Positions 26,401-34,647 of a DNA stretch of 64,000 nucleotides are shown here, piece after piece (position 1 is the stretch's first letter; each line of letters starts with the position of its first letter). The stretch is from Arenibacter latericius DSM 15913. GTDB lineage: Bacteria; Bacteroidota; Bacteroidia; Flavobacteriales; Flavobacteriaceae. The notes under the pieces are model-generated. The model worked only from the letters and a program-made list of their open reading frames with translations, did no database searches and had not been told where the DNA came from. The translations under genes were made by a program, and so were the position numbers. The stretch covers positions 25,563 to 89,562 of the forward strand of contig NZ_AUKX01000021.1 in assembly GCF_000424985.1 (NCBI RefSeq), given 5' to 3'.

Positions 26401-26773
26401 ATTTACAGGAGCTAAAAGTCACACTGCTTTATACGATTCCTGGACTCCAGAAAACACAAATGCTACCGCTCCTATTCAGGAAACTACTGGTTCATTTAGT
26501 GTTGCGGATGTGCCTAACTCTTACTTCGTTGAAGATGGATCTTATTTAAGAGCAAAACACATTCAGTTGGGGTATACTTTTCCTTCAGATATGATGAGTA
26601 AAGCTAATATTTCAAAATTAAGGCTATATGCCCAAATGGTTAATGCATTTACTATTACTTCTTACTCTGGGATTGATCCTGAGATTTCTGGGGGAACAGT
26701 TAATTTTGGAATTGACGAGGGGGCTTATCCTAATCAAAGACAACTTCTTTTTGGGGTAAATGTTATTTTTTAA
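23483..26773 (+). CDS. SusC/RagA-family TonB-linked outer-membrane transporter
   Basis: A 1096-residue outer-membrane protein. After an extended signal region (to about residue 38) comes a carboxypeptidase-D-like regulatory domain (ITGVVVDDEGMPIPGANV, TDFDGNYSI), a TonB-box-like EEIVVVGYGTQRK near 130-142, a plug (PLYVVDGIP and GSASIYGSRAANGVIVITTKKGKGK) and a beta barrel ending in aromatic Phe. Such proteins form the channel of a TonB-driven importer, with SusD as the surface lid. The stop overlaps the susD start as TAATG. There are no neighbouring glycoside hydrolases, sulfatases or sensor genes, so the substrate (glycan, peptide or other) is unknown. Confidence 0.96.
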   Translation: MIERTLLFLKLRRKIFSYNTGLMLLMLGLVFPASLLAANDGAVTSSSNLQNPITGVVVDDEGMPIPGANVLEKGTTNGTVTDFDGNYSINAASDAVLVFSYIGFKSIEVAVDGRSSIDVSLNTDVTALEEIVVVGYGTQRKQDLTGAVSVVKTEDLAKQPSGQVTSQLQGRASGVTITGGGQPGEAPQIKIRGSNTFGNNNPLYVVDGIPTDNINDLNPNDVESMQVLKDAGSASIYGSRAANGVIVITTKKGKGKMKVTYDAYYGTQMVQKGNPWNILSSQEMADLTFMALRNTNPGDPINHSQYGNGASPVLPNYIAPVGADTVDESLYNVNPYYTSSSDLDNFYRIVKANKEGTNWFQEIFNPASITSHNLSVSNGGEKGSYLFSLNYFDQEGTLDNTYLKRYTMRSNSVFNVTENIRIGQNLSFSVRDNPQIGALSEGSAIGMAMRQQPIIPVRDIKGNFAGSFGSDLGNARNPVAILERLKNNRGVSNRIFGNIFAEVDFLENFTLRTSFGGQYFSNSFNSFTFPEYENAENNSVNSYTEGAHTNYNYTWTNTLQYKNTFNDVHNINVLVGTEAYQNRGREVGGSMQGYFSFDPDYVSLSTGSGTQTNYSWKYQDALSSLIGRLDYNFDDKYLLSATIRRDGSSRFLNNQYGWFPAVSAGWNISNENFMPELDWLNDLKIRGGYGVMGNQLNVDPSNSFTTFGGNQETSYYGISGGNQTTDEGFQQTRIGNPNAKWEKNINSNIGLDANLFNNSVQLSLDYYKKDVKDLLFNPDQPATVGTATVPFVNVAEMSNSGLDMDVSTFFNLTDDLRLNTTVTFTTYQNEIKKIADGYSYFDREGRRFNGSTIIRNAVGHSVSEFYGYKIAGFWNSADEIDDANAGAVAATGDANATYQSDVAVGRFRYEDIDGDGRITADDRTFIGNPNPDFTYGLNIELLYKNWDLSMFLYGSQGNDIWNNVRWWTDFYSSFTGAKSHTALYDSWTPENTNATAPIQETTGSFSVADVPNSYFVEDGSYLRAKHIQLGYTFPSDMMSKANISKLRLYAQMVNAFTITSYSGIDPEISGGTVNFGIDEGAYPNQRQLLFGVNVIF

Positions 26774-28569
26774 TGAAGATGAATAATAAACTAAAGTATA
26801 TGAAAATCATAAAACAAATAAGTAGACTATATATTCCTGTTTTTGCATCGCTATGCATAAGTAGTTGTACCGATAGTTTCTTGGAGCAACCTGCTTTGGG
26901 AGCGTTGAGTGAAGATGTAATCGCAAATAAGGAAGGTGCAGAAAAGCTTCTAATAGGGGCTTATGCTGCCTTGGATGGAGCAGGATTCGGCGGTGGCGCC
27001 TGGGAAGCTGCCCCTGATAACTGGGTGTATGGTACTGTAGCTGGAGGAGAAGCTAGTAAAGGAAGTTTTGGAGGGGATCAGCCCGCCATTGATCAAATTG
27101 TAAAGTTTATCTCCAATCCATCTAACGGGTATTATAATTCTAAATGGAAAGCACTCTATGAAGGAGTTAAACGGACTAATAACACGCTAAAACTCTTATC
27201 TATTGCAACAGAGATTTCACCTGAGGATAGTAAGAATATTGCAGCTCAAGCACGTTTCTTGCGCGGACATTATTACTTCGAGCTGAAGAAAATGTGGAAT
27301 ATGGTGCCGTGGGTAGATGAAACCACTGAAGATCCTAAACAGCCTAATAATGTAGATATCTGGCCAAATATTGAGGCTGATTTTCAATTTGCATTTGAGA
27401 ATTTACCCGCGACACAGAGCGATTTTGGTAGAGCAAATAAATGGGCAGCCGCTGCTTATTTAGGGAAAACATACCTCTATCAAGGGAAATTTCCTGAAGC
27501 CAAAACTACATTTACCGATGTAATCAATAATGGAGTGAATCAAGGTGGTGTAAAGTATGCCCTTATCGACAGGTTCAGCGATAACTTTGATGCTGCTGAA
27601 GAAAATAATTCAGAGACTGTTTTCGATATTCAAATGGTAGCGAATGACGGTACGGGTACTATTGGTAACGCTAATCAAGGAGGGATGCTAAATTTCCCAT
27701 ATAACAGCCCATTTAGATGCTGTGGATTTTTCCAACCTTCACAAGATTTAGTGAATTCCTATAAAACAGATCCAGTGACCGGATTGCCAGATCTTAATTC
27801 TTACAATCAAAATCCAGTTAAGAGTGATATGGGTATTACAAGTAATGATCCTTTTACACCTTATACCGGGACATTAGACCCTAGATTAGATTGGACAGTA
27901 GGAAGAAGAGGCGTTCCTTATCATGATTGGGGTAAACACCCAGGTGCTGCGTGGATTAGAGAGCAAACTTACGGTGGACCTTATGCACCTAAAAAGAATA
28001 TCTATTGGCAAGCAACCCAAGACCTGTATTCAGATCAAAGTTCTTGGGCTCCTGGTACAGCACTTAATGTTCGTGTGATTCGTTTTGCAGATGTGCTTTT
28101 AATGGCAGCAGAAGCGGAAGCACATGCAGGTAGCTTAGATGTGGCTCTTGGTTACGTAAATAAAGTGCGCCAAAGAGCAGCCAATCCAGATGGATTCTTA
28201 AAAGAGTACATAGACGATAACGATCCGATGGCAGGTTTTAAAGAAACTTCCACCGCTGCAAATTATACGATATCCGACTATACTTTAGCTGATTTTGCTT
28301 CTAAAGAAATGGCGTTAGAGAGAATTTACTTTGAAAGAAAATTGGAGCTTGCTATGGAAGGACATCGTTTTTTCGATTTGGTAAGATGGGGTATAGCAGA
28401 GGAAACTCTTAATGCTTATTTTGATTACCAAGGAGATATAACTACCGATGTTAGAGGAGGGAAGTTTATTCCAGGGAAAAGTGAATATTACCCAATCCCT
28501 CAAGCACAGATAGACTTAAGTGTGGGAGCCGACGGGCAGCCAACCTTAACACAAAATCCTGGTTACTAA
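26773..28569 (+). CDS. SusD/RagB-family surface lipoprotein
   Basis: A lipoprotein of up to 598 residues, the substrate-binding lid partner of the preceding SusC. The lipobox is ISSC (acceptor at residue 32 from the first ATG, 23 if the Met at 26800 is used; the second gives a more usual signal peptide). SusD hallmarks are present: ARFLRGHYYFELKKMW in the TPR-like region and MALERIYFERKLELAMEGHRFFDLVRWG near the C terminus. The first ATG overlaps the susC stop (TAATG), indicating translational coupling. The last 150 bases are the source or sister of the dead copy after mpl. Confidence 0.96.
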   Translation: MKMNNKLKYMKIIKQISRLYIPVFASLCISSCTDSFLEQPALGALSEDVIANKEGAEKLLIGAYAALDGAGFGGGAWEAAPDNWVYGTVAGGEASKGSFGGDQPAIDQIVKFISNPSNGYYNSKWKALYEGVKRTNNTLKLLSIATEISPEDSKNIAAQARFLRGHYYFELKKMWNMVPWVDETTEDPKQPNNVDIWPNIEADFQFAFENLPATQSDFGRANKWAAAAYLGKTYLYQGKFPEAKTTFTDVINNGVNQGGVKYALIDRFSDNFDAAEENNSETVFDIQMVANDGTGTIGNANQGGMLNFPYNSPFRCCGFFQPSQDLVNSYKTDPVTGLPDLNSYNQNPVKSDMGITSNDPFTPYTGTLDPRLDWTVGRRGVPYHDWGKHPGAAWIREQTYGGPYAPKKNIYWQATQDLYSDQSSWAPGTALNVRVIRFADVLLMAAEAEAHAGSLDVALGYVNKVRQRAANPDGFLKEYIDDNDPMAGFKETSTAANYTISDYTLADFASKEMALERIYFERKLELAMEGHRFFDLVRWGIAEETLNAYFDYQGDITTDVRGGKFIPGKSEYYPIPQAQIDLSVGADGQPTLTQNPGY

Positions 28570-28642
28570 TAACTAGGCTTTAATTAAGAAAAGTCTTTTA
28601 TTAAAGAAGCCATTCTGAAATTCAGAATGGCTTCTTTTTTTT
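28416..28642 (+). repeat. Right copy of the 226-bp direct repeat
   Basis: The 3' end of susD and its terminator, matched by 22973-23198 in the same orientation. Sequence beyond the terminator is unrelated in the two places. Confidence 0.85.
28605..28642 (+). terminator. Intrinsic terminator of susC-susD
   Basis: Same perfect 13-bp hairpin and T-run as at 23161-23198. Confidence 0.92.
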
Positions 28643-28751
28643 GTTTCGGTGTGGAATCCTTATTTCGATGTTCTGAGGATGAATAGTTGGAACTTATATG
28701 GCACCTATAAAAGTTTAATTTCTAATTGACTATATTTCTTATCTTTAACCT

Positions 28752-29450
28752 ATGCAAGAAAAACCAACCTCCTTCTCCATAAAAAAATGGTCCGATGATG
28801 ATAAACCACGAGAGAAGTTATTAAATAAGGGAAGTGGGGTGCTTTCAGATGCAGAATTAATCGCAATTTTAATTGGTTCTGGAAGTCGAAATGAAAGTGC
28901 AGTAGAACTCTCAAAACGAATTTTAGCCTCGGTTAATAACAACCTTAATGAGTTAGGAAGGCTTTCTGTAAAACAATTAATGCAATTCAAAGGCATTGGA
29001 GAGGCAAAAGCAGTTTCAATTGTTGCTGCTTTGGAGATAGGACGTAGACGAAGAGATGGTAATGGATTGAAGGTTATCAAAATCAAGTCGAGCACTAGTG
29101 TTTTCGATCTTTTACAACCTAAAATGGGGGAGCTACCTCATGAAGAGTTTTGGATTGTATACCTCAATAATTCTAATAAAGTGTTACTTGCAAAACAACA
29201 AAGTAAAGGTGGGATTACCGGAACTTTGGTGGATGTTCGTCTGGTATTAAAGCAAGCCTTGGAGCTTGGTGCTGTTGGGCTAATCCTTGCGCATAATCAC
29301 CCTTCTGGAACTTTAAAGCCTAGTGAAGCTGATAAACAGATTACTCAAAAATTAAAAATAGCATCCCAAGCCTTGGACATAAAAGTGTTAGATCATATCA
29401 TCATTACTCAAAAAGATTATTTTAGTTTTGCCGATGAAGGCCTGCTCTGA
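28752..29450 (+). CDS. radC: RadC-family JAB/MPN domain protein
   Basis: A 232-residue RadC. Helix-hairpin-helix-like residues lie at 75-95 (LMQFKGIGEAKAVSIVAALEIG), and the C-terminal JAB domain has the metalloprotease-like signature HNHPSG (His181, His183, Ser185) with Asp194. Historically linked to DNA repair, the family's biochemical activity is unsettled; relatives occur in plasmids and mobile elements, but this full-length copy looks like the chromosomal form. A -7-like box TATCTTTA (28740-28747) ends only 4 nt before the ATG, suggesting a nearly leaderless transcript. Confidence 0.92.
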   Translation: MQEKPTSFSIKKWSDDDKPREKLLNKGSGVLSDAELIAILIGSGSRNESAVELSKRILASVNNNLNELGRLSVKQLMQFKGIGEAKAVSIVAALEIGRRRRDGNGLKVIKIKSSTSVFDLLQPKMGELPHEEFWIVYLNNSNKVLLAKQQSKGGITGTLVDVRLVLKQALELGAVGLILAHNHPSGTLKPSEADKQITQKLKIASQALDIKVLDHIIITQKDYFSFADEGLL

Positions 29451-29574
29451 TATATAAACCTATCGAGCTCTGCTAATAGGCTGTTTAAATATTCCGTAAA
29501 GTGTTGTCGGGATATTTTTTAAAACTACTATTATTTGCTAGGGCCTAATATCCGTAAGGAGAAAATTATTGACT

Positions 29575-30870
29575 ATGTTGCTTATTTATACCCATAAAAT
29601 CACCTCTCGTTTTAGATATACAACCAAGCATTTGTTTACGTCTATTTTGGGGATAGAAGTGGTCTACACTACCAAAGTAGAGGACTTTATAAAACATACT
29701 GGTCCCAAAATAACGTATACTAAACAGCCCCTACAAAACGAGTTTTTTGTAAGAAGTAATGATCTTTTGTTTGAACAAGGGATTAACGATCTTCAGATCC
29801 ATGTTTCGGATTGGGATGGCACCCCCTGCTTTTTTACCGCTGGGGAACGTAGTAATTTACCGTTCGATATTTTTGCGGCTAGTTTTTATTTATTAAGTAG
29901 GTATGAGGAGTATTTGCCTCATGTAAAGGACATACACGGTAGGTTTCCCCCCAAAGACAGTCTAGCATATCAAAACAATTTCTTGCACATGCCTGTCGTA
30001 GATATATGGGCAAATAAATTGTTAGAATTGCTTAAAGATAAGTTCCCAGATTTAGTGTTTAAACCCAAAAGCTATCGCTTTACGCCTGTAATTGATGTAA
30101 CTACTTCCCATTGTTTTTTGCATAGAGGTTTGGTAAGAGGGATATCGGGGCTTCTTTTAGACTTAGGATCGCTGAGGTTAAAAAGAGTGGTAGATAGGAT
30201 TTCGGTTTTGATGAAATTAAAAAAAGATCCCTATGACAACTTTTTTGAGTTGATAGAGCTGCACAATCAATTTAAGTTAAAAGGAATGTTCTTTTTTCAA
30301 TTCGCAGGATACTCTACCTATGATAAGAATGTGTCTACCCGAAATAATAAATTTAAATACCTTATTAAGTCGGTTGCCGATTATGAGATGGTTTCCCTCT
30401 GCTGTTCTTATAGTTCCTTTGATGATATTAACCTTATCAAGGAAGAAAAAAGAAATCTTTCCAATGTAATTCATAGGCCTATCAATAGTTCTCGTATGCG
30501 ATTTAATAGGGTAGATATACCCGAAACTTATAGAAATCTAGTAGAGGCCGATTTTACTCACGATTATACAATGGGGTATACTCATGAAAGTGGATTTAGA
30601 GCTGGGAGTTGTTCTCCGTTTTATTTCTATGACATACTTTTGGAGGTGCAACAACCTATAAAAATACATCCCTTTGCAGTTCATGACTATAGCTTATTGA
30701 AATTTAAGACTAAGGAAGAGGCGCTTACTGAGGTAGAAGCATTGGCTAAGGAAGTGAGAAAAGTTAACGGTACGTTTGTTTCAGTGTTCTCTAATGAACT
30801 TTTAGGTGGGGAAGCAAAGTTAGATTGGAAAGATTTGTATAGAAACATAATTAAAAAAGTATATGTATAA
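29575..30870 (+). CDS. Polysaccharide deacetylase-like protein
   Basis: A 431-residue protein with the flavobacterial layout often annotated as polysaccharide deacetylase: an N-terminal domain of about 160 residues, then a NodB-like barrel. Around residue 178 (YRFTPVIDVTTSHCF) the sequence stands where TFDDG-type metal ligands are expected, and MGYTHESGFRAGSCSPFYFYD lies near 340. The canonical Asp-Asp and HxxxH pairs are not obvious, so catalysis is doubtful. No signal peptide is present. The ATG at 29575 is preferred to a TTG two codons upstream. The gene overlaps the next by 8 nt, so the pair is coupled. Confidence 0.6.
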   Translation: MLLIYTHKITSRFRYTTKHLFTSILGIEVVYTTKVEDFIKHTGPKITYTKQPLQNEFFVRSNDLLFEQGINDLQIHVSDWDGTPCFFTAGERSNLPFDIFAASFYLLSRYEEYLPHVKDIHGRFPPKDSLAYQNNFLHMPVVDIWANKLLELLKDKFPDLVFKPKSYRFTPVIDVTTSHCFLHRGLVRGISGLLLDLGSLRLKRVVDRISVLMKLKKDPYDNFFELIELHNQFKLKGMFFFQFAGYSTYDKNVSTRNNKFKYLIKSVADYEMVSLCCSYSSFDDINLIKEEKRNLSNVIHRPINSSRMRFNRVDIPETYRNLVEADFTHDYTMGYTHESGFRAGSCSPFYFYDILLEVQQPIKIHPFAVHDYSLLKFKTKEEALTEVEALAKEVRKVNGTFVSVFSNELLGGEAKLDWKDLYRNIIKKVYV

Positions 30871-31552
30871 AGAGTCGGTTACCGATGTGTTTTTTGATTT
30901 GGATCATACACTTTGGGATTTTGAGAGAAATTCGGCATTAACATTTCAAAAAATTTTGGCAGAATGTGGAGTGGGGATCGATTTAAATGAATTTTTAAAA
31001 GCATATGTCCCCATAAATCTCAAATTTTGGAAATTGTATAGGGAAGGGAAAATTAATAAAAGTGAGTTGAGGTATCAAAGATTGAAAACAACCTTCGATT
31101 CGTTAAAATATGGTGTAGGGGACGATTTAATAGATACTTTGGCCGATCAGTATATTGTACATTTGTCTTCTTACAATCACTTATTCCCCAATACTATAGA
31201 GGTTTTAAACTATCTAAAACCTAATTATAAGCTTCATATCATTACCAATGGGTTTCAGGAAGTACAGGATAGGAAGTTGCGTAATGCTAATATTGATAGC
31301 TTTTTTGATCAGGTAATAAATTCCGAAATGGCAGGGGCAAAGAAACCAGATCCTTCAATTTTCCAACTTGCGTTAGAAAAAGCCAAAACGGTGCCTCAAA
31401 ATTCAATTATGATTGGGGATAGTTTGGAGGCAGATATTCTTGGAGCTAAGGCGGTAGGGCTTCACACGTTACATTTTAATGCGCATAATGAACCCAAACA
31501 CGATTATTGTTGCATGATTCACGATTTAAATGAAATAAAATTGTTTTTATAG
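30863..31552 (+). CDS. HAD hydrolase, YjjG-type (non-canonical) pyrimidine nucleotidase
   Basis: A 229-residue haloacid-dehalogenase superfamily phosphatase. Motif I is FFDLDHTLWDF (nucleophile Asp12, acid/base Asp14), motif II is IITNG, motif III uses the Lys of GAKKPDP, and motif IV is MIGDSLEADILGAKAVG. The WDFERNSA stretch after motif I and the helical cap resemble YjjG, a 5'-nucleotidase that removes non-canonical pyrimidine nucleotides. The start overlaps the deacetylase-like gene by 8 nt, so the two are cotranscribed, though a shared pathway is not evident. Confidence 0.88.
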   Translation: MYKESVTDVFFDLDHTLWDFERNSALTFQKILAECGVGIDLNEFLKAYVPINLKFWKLYREGKINKSELRYQRLKTTFDSLKYGVGDDLIDTLADQYIVHLSSYNHLFPNTIEVLNYLKPNYKLHIITNGFQEVQDRKLRNANIDSFFDQVINSEMAGAKKPDPSIFQLALEKAKTVPQNSIMIGDSLEADILGAKAVGLHTLHFNAHNEPKHDYCCMIHDLNEIKLFL

Positions 31553-31610
31553 AGTTATATTTAACGTAAGGCTGCAGTGATTTATTGCGTCTTGTTATAA
31601 TTAGCTCTAT

Positions 31611-32153
31611 ATGGCAAATAAGAGTTTTTTACTTTCCTTAATATTTCTGCTAGGATTCGCTTCCTGTGTAGAGCGGCCAGATTTTGACCAATTAGATGAT
31701 TTAAGCGTCACACCTACCATTGAGGGCAGTATCTTATATGTAGAGTCTCCAGAAGACTTGTTGAACAAGTCTGCCGACACCGTATTTTATAGTCAAGACT
31801 TTAGTTTTAATGGGTTTAATGAGGATGTCTTTGCAGACAGGGTGTTAGAAGGCACTATTTCCTATGAGGTGGAAAATACTACAAGTAAGGAATTAGAGGT
31901 TACTATTACCTTCCTAGATGAGAATGAGATAGTTTTGGATGAGGAGAAATTTAGTATGGCTCCTGAGCCAACCTCAATACTTAAAAGGGATGTGGCTTAT
32001 GGTGGCTTTGGGAAAAGCCTTGAAATAATTAAGAATACCTCTATTATTAGGTTTAGTGTCAGAAACTTAGGAGATACTAGTAGTATTTCAAGTCTTCCAG
32101 ATCCTAAGATTATCTTTAGGTCTAGTGGTAAATTTATGATGAGACTGCGATGA
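31611..32153 (+). CDS. Hypothetical lipoprotein
   Basis: A 180-residue lipoprotein; the lipobox is GFASC with the acceptor cysteine near residue 19. The mature part is acidic and probably all-beta, with two short immunoglobulin-like sections (EGTISYEVENTTSKELEV and IIRFSVRNLGD). I do not recognise a named family. It overlaps the next gene by 4 nt (ATGA). The three genes 31611-34474 look like one operon of exported proteins, probably for the outer membrane. Confidence 0.75.
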   Translation: MANKSFLLSLIFLLGFASCVERPDFDQLDDLSVTPTIEGSILYVESPEDLLNKSADTVFYSQDFSFNGFNEDVFADRVLEGTISYEVENTTSKELEVTITFLDENEIVLDEEKFSMAPEPTSILKRDVAYGGFGKSLEIIKNTSIIRFSVRNLGDTSSISSLPDPKIIFRSSGKFMMRLR

Positions 32154-33586
32154 GATTGATTTTTGGGGTCTTATTGTTTTACCTGTATAGTTGTGCAGGC
32201 CTTTCTGCTCAGAACAAACAATTGCTTTACGATTTTACAGGCAACCCAGATGCCCTTATGATTAATCCTGGGATGTTGACAGATTTTAAGTGGTATGCTG
32301 GTATACCTATGGTATCAGGATTCTCTTTTCAAGCAGGCACTAATGCCGTTACGGTACATGATCTTTTTGCTGCGGATGGACTAGATTTTACAGAAAAAGT
32401 AAAGGATAGGGTGGTGTATAATTTGGATATAAATGATCAGCTTAGTGGTACTTATCAGGTAACCTTATTTAATGGTGGATTTAGGGGAAGAAACCTCAAA
32501 GACTTTTATTCATTTGGGATTTATAACGAAGGGGATGGCATAGGCTACTTTTTTAAAGATTATGCTACTTTGGCTTTCGAGGGAAATGCAGATCAATTAG
32601 ATAGGAGGTTTAATTTAGGTCATTTAAATACTCGGGGTGAAATGGTTACCGTTTTCCATTTTGGCATCAATAGGAGGATAAATAAACAGCTTACAGTTGG
32701 GGCTAGAGCAAAAATATATTCAAGTGTTCTTAATTTTACCTCCACCAAGAATAAAGGCCATTTTATAACTACTAAGGGAGAAAGAAATTTAATAGCTAAT
32801 ACTATAGACGCCGACTTAGAATTTAGATCTTCGGGACTTCGTAGGCTAGAGGATGCATGGAGTAATAATCGTTCCCAATTACCCAAAATATTAGCGCGCA
32901 GGATGTTTTTTGGAGGAGATTTAGGATTCGGAGCCGATTTTGGTTTTACTTACCACCTAAATAGTAAAACGGTAATTACAGGAAGTATTTTGGATTTAGG
33001 GTTTGTTTATAATTCTACAGATGTAAAAAACTATACTTTAAAAGGAGCAACAACAGTAGAAGGAATTGAGGCTGTTTTCTCAGGAGCTCCTTCAGATGGA
33101 GTTAAGGACCATTGGCAAGAGTTTGTAGACGATATAAACGACATGGTTCCTTATGAGACAAATAATGAGAGCTATATAACTTTTAGGCCTACAAAATTAT
33201 ATGGATCCCTAAGGTATAATTTTGGAAAGCGAATACCCTCTCGCCGTAACTATGATTGTAAGGATTATGTGCGCGAAGGGAGAGCCTATGATGGGTATAA
33301 TAATGGGGTAGGAGGTCAATTATATATGATTAATAGACCAAAGGGGCCGCAAGCTGCACTAACAGCTTTTTACATGCATAGGTTTGATAATGCAATCACT
33401 GTAAAAACCACTTATACGGTAGATAAGTTTTCTTATTCTAATATTGGAGTTGGTGTAAATTTTCAGGCTGGTCCTGTAAATTTTTATGTAATGGCCGATA
33501 ACCTATTAGAATATAATAATCTTGTGGATAGTCATTATGCTTCTTTTCAGTTCGGATTAAATATTATATCTTGGGGGAAGAATTAA
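32150..33586 (+). CDS. DUF5723-like outer-membrane beta-barrel protein
   Basis: A 478-residue exported protein with a signal peptide ending near residue 20. Alternating beta-strand patterns run throughout (for example FHFGINRRINKQLTVGARAKIYSS, FGADFGFTYHLNSKTVITGSILDLGF), and the final residues (FQFGLNIISWGKN) look like a last barrel strand. The layout fits the DUF5723 group seen in Bacteroidota, with no known function. It is translationally coupled to the preceding lipoprotein (ATGA) and followed after 12 nt by another exported protein. Confidence 0.7.
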   Translation: MRLIFGVLLFYLYSCAGLSAQNKQLLYDFTGNPDALMINPGMLTDFKWYAGIPMVSGFSFQAGTNAVTVHDLFAADGLDFTEKVKDRVVYNLDINDQLSGTYQVTLFNGGFRGRNLKDFYSFGIYNEGDGIGYFFKDYATLAFEGNADQLDRRFNLGHLNTRGEMVTVFHFGINRRINKQLTVGARAKIYSSVLNFTSTKNKGHFITTKGERNLIANTIDADLEFRSSGLRRLEDAWSNNRSQLPKILARRMFFGGDLGFGADFGFTYHLNSKTVITGSILDLGFVYNSTDVKNYTLKGATTVEGIEAVFSGAPSDGVKDHWQEFVDDINDMVPYETNNESYITFRPTKLYGSLRYNFGKRIPSRRNYDCKDYVREGRAYDGYNNGVGGQLYMINRPKGPQAALTAFYMHRFDNAITVKTTYTVDKFSYSNIGVGVNFQAGPVNFYVMADNLLEYNNLVDSHYASFQFGLNIISWGKN

Positions 33587-33598
33587 TATAGGTCTTAC

Positions 33599-34474
33599 AT
33601 GAAAAAAATATTAGTATCCTTCCTTCTTTTAAGTTGCTATTTAGGAATGTCTCAAGCAGAATTAAACAACTATAAATATATTATTGTTCCGGTTAAGTTT
33701 GAGGCTTTTAAGGAGGAGAATCAACATCAGACGAGTACATTAATTAAATATATATTAACTCAGAATGGGTTTAATGCGGTATATGACAATGCCTTGCCAG
33801 AAGATTTATTAAGCAATAGGTGTTTAGGGCTTTTATTGGCTCTACATGACGATTCTTCCATGTTTACAACTAAACTTAATCTTAGTTTAAAAGATTGTCA
33901 GTCGCAAGAAATATTTGTAACCCAGGAGGGGAGAAGTAAGGAAAAGGACTTTAAAGAGGCTTATTCTGGAGCTATTAAAGAAAGTCTTCAATCTTTATCG
34001 GGTGAAGGGTACCGCTATGAGCCTAGTAGTTCTACAGCTCCTTTAATAGTTAGCTATAAAGATGATGTAAAGAGAATTCCTCAAACCGCAACTCAGGATA
34101 CAAAAAAGAATACCCCTACGCCAATTGTGCAGCAAAAAGCCACACCAGAGAATCAATCATTTAAAGATATGTCACCTGTACCCTCAGACTATGTTCAAGA
34201 AGATGTATCGTTTGCCTCAGATGCTAAGGAGGTTATGGATGTAGTGGAAAGTGACGTCCTATATGCACAGGCCATAACTAATGGATATCAGTTGGTAGAC
34301 AGTACTCCTAAAATAGTTATGACCCTACAACAAACTAGTTTCAGTAATTTTTATTTTGCCAAGCCTAATTGGCAGGAGGAAAGTGGAATTTTATTTAAAA
34401 AAGGAGGGAATTGGATTTTTGAATATTATGACGGAAACGAATTGGTCAACAAAAAAATGAATATTAAATTTTAA
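33599..34474 (+). CDS. Hypothetical exported protein
   Basis: A 291-residue protein with a signal peptide (about residues 1-20, MSQAE at the likely cut). The N-terminal 140 residues include a predicted mixed alpha/beta fold (YIIVPVKFEAFKEENQHQ, TSTLIKYILTQNGFNAVYD). A low-complexity linker of about 60 residues rich in Thr, Gln and Pro (near 150-200) leads to a C-terminal beta-rich tail (IVMTLQQTSFSNFYFAKPNW, KGGNWIFEYYDGNELV). I recognise no family. It is the last gene of the envelope operon; no clear terminator follows in the 173-nt spacer. Confidence 0.7.
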   Translation: MKKILVSFLLLSCYLGMSQAELNNYKYIIVPVKFEAFKEENQHQTSTLIKYILTQNGFNAVYDNALPEDLLSNRCLGLLLALHDDSSMFTTKLNLSLKDCQSQEIFVTQEGRSKEKDFKEAYSGAIKESLQSLSGEGYRYEPSSSTAPLIVSYKDDVKRIPQTATQDTKKNTPTPIVQQKATPENQSFKDMSPVPSDYVQEDVSFASDAKEVMDVVESDVLYAQAITNGYQLVDSTPKIVMTLQQTSFSNFYFAKPNWQEESGILFKKGGNWIFEYYDGNELVNKKMNIKF

Positions 34475-34647
34475 GCATTATTAATGCTGAAAGACATCTA
34501 GATGCTAACTGCGAAATCCCTTTTGGGAGTAATGTTGTAGTTAGTAGTTTTATGCAGGAATGTGCTGTTCTTCTCTGAGGTTTGGCTTTATATAATTAAG
34601 ACTAAGTGGTCGATGGTGGCATCTCTGCACTAGGAAGACTCTAAATG

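Noticed and set aside
34475..34647. Short AGCAT/ATGCT hairpin after the envelope operon
   Set aside because: Five-base stem without a T-run; insufficient for a terminator.
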